Under the pieces are notes generated by a model. The model did no database searches, was not told the origin of the DNA, and saw nothing but the letters and a program-made list of their open reading frames with translations. Position numbers and translations under genes: made by a program. A stretch of 6,732 bases of DNA from Oscillospiraceae bacterium (GTDB lineage Bacteria > Bacillota_A > Clostridia > Oscillospirales > Oscillospiraceae), in the NCBI GenBank assembly GCA_017408725.1, contig JAFQUA010000060.1, positions 1 to 6,732 of the forward strand. Reading direction: 5' to 3'. Positions within the stretch are counted from its first letter, which is position 1; each line of letters begins with the position of its first letter. Below, piece after piece: positions 4,076 to 6,732 of this stretch.

Positions 4076-5779
4076 TTACGCACTAGATTTACAGGCGAAA
4101 GCACGGTAATACTCGTTGGAAGCCAGCATTTCCTCGGGGCTTCCTTCCGCCTCCACCTTGCCATCCTTCATAACAACGATATGGGTGGCATCACGGGTAG
4201 CTGAGTAATTATGGGCGATCATCACGGTGGTACGGCCCTTCATAAGATTTGTCAATGCCTGGCTTACCATCTTTTCGCTCTTGGCATCCAAATTGGAGGT
4301 TGCCTCATCCAACAGCAGATAATCGGGATTACGCATCATGGCCCGGGCAATAGCAATGCACTGGCGCTGTCCGCCGGAGAAGTTGGAGCCACCCATTCCC
4401 ACCGGCGCATCGAACCCGCCGGGAGTAGCCATAACAAAATCGTAGATATTTGCCAGCTTCGCCACCCGAATCAGTTCATCCTCTTCCACCTTTCTACGTA
4501 CACCGTAGAGAATATTCTCCCGAACAGTTCCGGACAGCAAGGGCTTATCCTGAGAGACAATAGCGAAGGATCCGCGCCAGGAAGACAGATCATATTTTTT
4601 GATATCTTCCTCACCAAAACGCAGCATGCCGCTGTCCGGGTCATACATCCGCTCCAGCAGCTTGAACAGTGTGGACTTGCCTGCACCGTTAGGACCCACG
4701 ATGGCAGTGATCTGCCCCTTGGGAATCCGGAAGTTTACACCGTTCAAAGTAGGCGTGTCGCTGTAAGAAAAGCTGACATTCTCCGCCACTAAATCCGCAT
4801 CAGCCACATCAAATTCGATGCCTTCCTGTTTTTCATCCGGTGTCTCCAGCAGCTCTGCCACCTTATCCAGTCTTCCGTTTGCCTCTTTTAAAGAAGTGTA
4901 GAGCTGGAGGAAGGTCAGCATATGGGCGCTTAACAAACCGGAAAGGGTGTAGAAACCCACCAGCTTGCCAACGGTGATCACACCTTTCTGCACCAGTCTT
5001 CCGCCCATAACAAAGCTGACAACAATACCTACGCCGCCAAATATGGGAATCAGCGCAGCTGTCAGACTGTTAACTGTGGTGGAAAGCAGACTGACCTGAA
5101 ACTGGCGGTCAAACCGCTTTTTACCTGCCTGCTGTTCCGCATGCTCCATGCGCGCAGCTTTGATCAGCCGCAGATTACGGGTTCTCTCAACCAGATAACC
5201 CAGAGCATCCGCAAAAGCTACCTGTGCTTTTTTGTTCGCTGTGAAACTCAGCTTTCCCACCAGGGCAGAGATTGCCAGCAGAATCGGCATAGCGATCAGC
5301 ATATAGAATGTCAGCTGCGGGCTGTAGCGGTACATCTGTCTGACCGCAACCGCACTGGCATAGACCGTGCTGACAAATTTGATCGCAATGTTAAAATAGG
5401 TAGCGCTATGGTCACTGTCCGTAGTGACCCGGCTCACCAGGGTATCGCCGCTTTCCTGATCGTAGTAGCGGGTGGGTAGATGCATCAGCTTGTTCCAAAG
5501 CTTATTGCGAACACCGTGGCTTAACTTTTGATCAGTCCAGCCATTGATATAATTGATAGAGATCGACAGTGCTGAATTGACCAGCAGCACAACAATAAAA
5601 CGAACCAACTGGTTGGCGTTGATGGCCTTTTGACTGGTATCGATGATATCCGCTGTCAGAGTGGTTTGCTCCAAAAAGACATGGGATTCAACAATGTTCA
5701 ATATCAGCAGTACAGCAAGCATCACCCAGGGAATGCGGACTTCTCTGAAAATGTTTTGATAGCGCTTTATCCGTTTCAT
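4076..5779 (-). CDS. ABC exporter half-transporter (permease fused to ATPase), second subunit
   Basis: This 567-residue type IV (MDR-like) ABC exporter subunit is complete. The membrane domain (about 1-310) has six predicted helices (about 17-37, 58-78, 130-150, 157-177, 242-262, 268-293) and the usual first coupling-loop pattern LPTRYYDQESGDTLVSRV (101-118). The ATPase domain has the A-loop tyrosine FSYSD (Y339), Walker A GPNGAGKST (362-370, K368), Q-loop SQDKPLL (Q410), signature NFSGGQRQ (466-473), Walker B YLLLDE (487-492, catalytic E492), D-loop SNLDAK and H-loop IAHN (H523). All motifs are intact. The start ATG overlaps the previous gene's TGA (ATGA) and is preceded by AAAGGAGGTG (5797-5788), so it is translationally coupled to the other ABC gene and very likely dimerises with it. 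The substrate cannot be read from the sequence; there is no peptidase C39 domain, so it is not a bacteriocin-processing exporter of that class. Confidence 0.95.
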   Translation of the reverse strand: MKRIKRYQNIFREVRIPWVMLAVLLILNIVESHVFLEQTTLTADIIDTSQKAINANQLVRFIVVLLVNSALSISINYINGWTDQKLSHGVRNKLWNKLMHLPTRYYDQESGDTLVSRVTTDSDHSATYFNIAIKFVSTVYASAVAVRQMYRYSPQLTFYMLIAMPILLAISALVGKLSFTANKKAQVAFADALGYLVERTRNLRLIKAARMEHAEQQAGKKRFDRQFQVSLLSTTVNSLTAALIPIFGGVGIVVSFVMGGRLVQKGVITVGKLVGFYTLSGLLSAHMLTFLQLYTSLKEANGRLDKVAELLETPDEKQEGIEFDVADADLVAENVSFSYSDTPTLNGVNFRIPKGQITAIVGPNGAGKSTLFKLLERMYDPDSGMLRFGEEDIKKYDLSSWRGSFAIVSQDKPLLSGTVRENILYGVRRKVEEDELIRVAKLANIYDFVMATPGGFDAPVGMGGSNFSGGQRQCIAIARAMMRNPDYLLLDEATSNLDAKSEKMVSQALTNLMKGRTTVMIAHNYSATRDATHIVVMKDGKVEAEGSPEEMLASNEYYRAFACKSSA

Positions 5780-6732
5780 ACCTGCTGCACCTCCTTTTGC
5801 TGGGCTTCTACCATTTCCCGGAACAGCGAGCAGTCCGCAAAAACCTGGTCATAGGTGCCCTGACCGACAACCTCACCGTCATGCAGGACTACGATCTGGT
5901 CCATATCGGAAACCAGTGTCATGTCATGGGTAACCATCAGCATTGTTTTGCCCCGGAACAGGCGGAATATGGTCTGTTTCACCGTCTGGGCCGTCTTGGC
6001 ATCCAGTGCGGAGGTAGGTTCATCCAGAAGAAGCACATTCGCATTGCGTAGGAATTCCCGGGCAAGCACAAGTCTCTGCCGCTGACCGCCGGATAAAGAA
6101 GCGCCGTCGGCTGTGATCTTTGCGTCCAATCCTCCGGATAATTTCTGAATAAAGTCCCAGGCACCTGCATTTTGGGCTGCGGTGATGATCTCTTCGTCTG
6201 TCAGATCACGCCGGATACCGTAGGTCATTGCCTCCCGAACAGAGCCGCCGAACACCCCGGTATCCTGCTGTACATAAGAATACCGGCTGCGAAGCTGCCC
6301 AAGAGACAGCTCCTTTACATCCCGGTCACCGATCATAACGTTTCCCTCGCCGGCTTCATAAAACCGTTCAAGCAGGTTCAGCATGGTAGTCTTACCGCTG
6401 CCGGTCAGTCCCACAATGGCTACAGCAGAACCTTCCGGAACTGTAAAGGATACATTCTTAAGTGCCTGCTTTTCTCCATAGGAGAAAGAAACGTTCCGAA
6501 AGGATATCGCAGGCGCGGCACCGGAAGGAGAAACCACATTTGCAGTTTCTGATGCCTCGGCCTCTGTCTGCTCCTTGGGGGCTTCCACAATGTCCACCAC
6601 CCGAGCAGCCTGTCCCTGAATTGTCTTGATCTTCTGCCAGGTAGAGATCAAATCTCCAAACCGGGCATTGATCGTGCTGGAAAAGAGGAAAAACGCCACC
6701 CAGTCAGCAGCGGTGATCCGTCCCTGCTGCAA
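5776..6732 (-). CDS. ABC exporter half-transporter, first subunit (partial, N-terminus beyond right edge)
   Basis: The last 318 residues of an ABC exporter subunit are present; the frame is open at the right edge, and the apparent TTG there is not a true start. The first ~45 residues match the final membrane helix and coupling region (ITAADWVAFFLFSSTINARF). An acidic, serine/alanine-rich linker (about 51-74) leads to a complete ATPase domain. It has A-loop FSYGE (Y85), Walker A GLTGSGKTT (108-116, K114), Q-loop VQQDTGVFGG (Q156), signature LSGGQRQR (213-220), Walker B VLLLDE (233-238, E238), D-loop SALDAK and H-loop VTHD (H269). Residue numbers are counted from the window edge. Its stop overlaps the start of the next ABC gene, as in heterodimeric exporters. 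Both subunits keep the Walker B glutamate, so neither ATP site shows the loss seen in many asymmetric exporters. Anything upstream, including the operon promoter, is outside the window. Confidence 0.95.
   Translation of the reverse strand: MQQGRITAADWVAFFLFSSTINARFGDLISTWQKIKTIQGQAARVVDIVEAPKEQTEAEASETANVVSPSGAAPAISFRNVSFSYGEKQALKNVSFTVPEGSAVAIVGLTGSGKTTMLNLLERFYEAGEGNVMIGDRDVKELSLGQLRSRYSYVQQDTGVFGGSVREAMTYGIRRDLTDEEIITAAQNAGAWDFIQKLSGGLDAKITADGASLSGGQRQRLVLAREFLRNANVLLLDEPTSALDAKTAQTVKQTIFRLFRGKTMLMVTHDMTLVSDMDQIVVLHDGEVVGQGTYDQVFADCSLFREMVEAQQKEVQQV

Noticed and set aside
3614..4204. Long plus-strand open frame of 196 codons
   Set aside because: It lies opposite the trigger-factor-like and ABC genes, has no family-like features, and is a shadow of those well-supported genes.
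4211..4792. Plus-strand open frame of 193 codons
   Set aside because: It is antisense to the ABC ATPase domain and has no recognisable domain or ribosome binding site.
1..6732. Mobile element, CRISPR array or phage signature
   Set aside because: No transposase, integrase, terminal inverted repeats, spaced direct repeats or phage genes were seen; the genes form compact chromosomal-style operons.

Overview
The window looks like chromosomal DNA from an anaerobic, low-to-mid GC Gram-positive bacterium of the class Clostridia. The evidence is strong AGGAGG-type ribosome binding sites, frequent GTG/TTG/ATG starts with ATGA overlaps, a GHKL sensor kinase with a LytTR regulator (Agr-type), a TIGR03905-type TSCPD protein, and a small clostridial-type ferredoxin:thioredoxin reductase-like protein. 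No rRNA, tRNA, CRISPR array, transposase or integrase is visible. Species cannot be assigned from the sequence alone.

Layout. Positions 1-451 (minus strand) hold a two-gene unit: a TSCPD-domain protein followed by the N-terminal part of a trigger-factor-like protein that runs off the left edge. A 97-bp divergent promoter region (452-548) follows; it carries a near-consensus sigma-A promoter whose -10 box lies in a perfect 12-bp palindrome. Positions 549-2569 (plus strand) hold a two-gene operon with overlapping stop and start codons: a polytopic GHKL histidine kinase and a LytTR response regulator. It ends at a strong hairpin terminator (2581-2615). Converging on this from the right, on the minus strand, is a tightly packed operon. 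In order of transcription it contains an ABC exporter half-transporter (5' end beyond the right edge), a second ABC half-transporter, a trigger-factor-like protein lacking the ribosome-binding domain, a thioredoxin with a CGPC active site, and a 66-residue FtrB-like iron-sulfur protein.

How the genes may work together (inference). The two ABC proteins probably form a heterodimeric exporter. Beside it are a folding-factor-like protein and a two-component thiol reduction module (FtrB-like plus thioredoxin). The neighbouring TSCPD gene is paired with a second, paralogous trigger-factor-like gene. An Agr-type sensor/regulator sits between the two sets. This suggests a regulated system that handles a peptide or protein substrate, or redox-sensitive clients, with redox and chaperone support. 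No cargo gene, AgrB/AgrD pair or modification enzyme is inside the window, so substrate and signal remain unknown. The most notable features are the two trigger-factor-like proteins without ribosome-binding domains, and the linkage of an FtrB-like/thioredoxin pair to an exporter.
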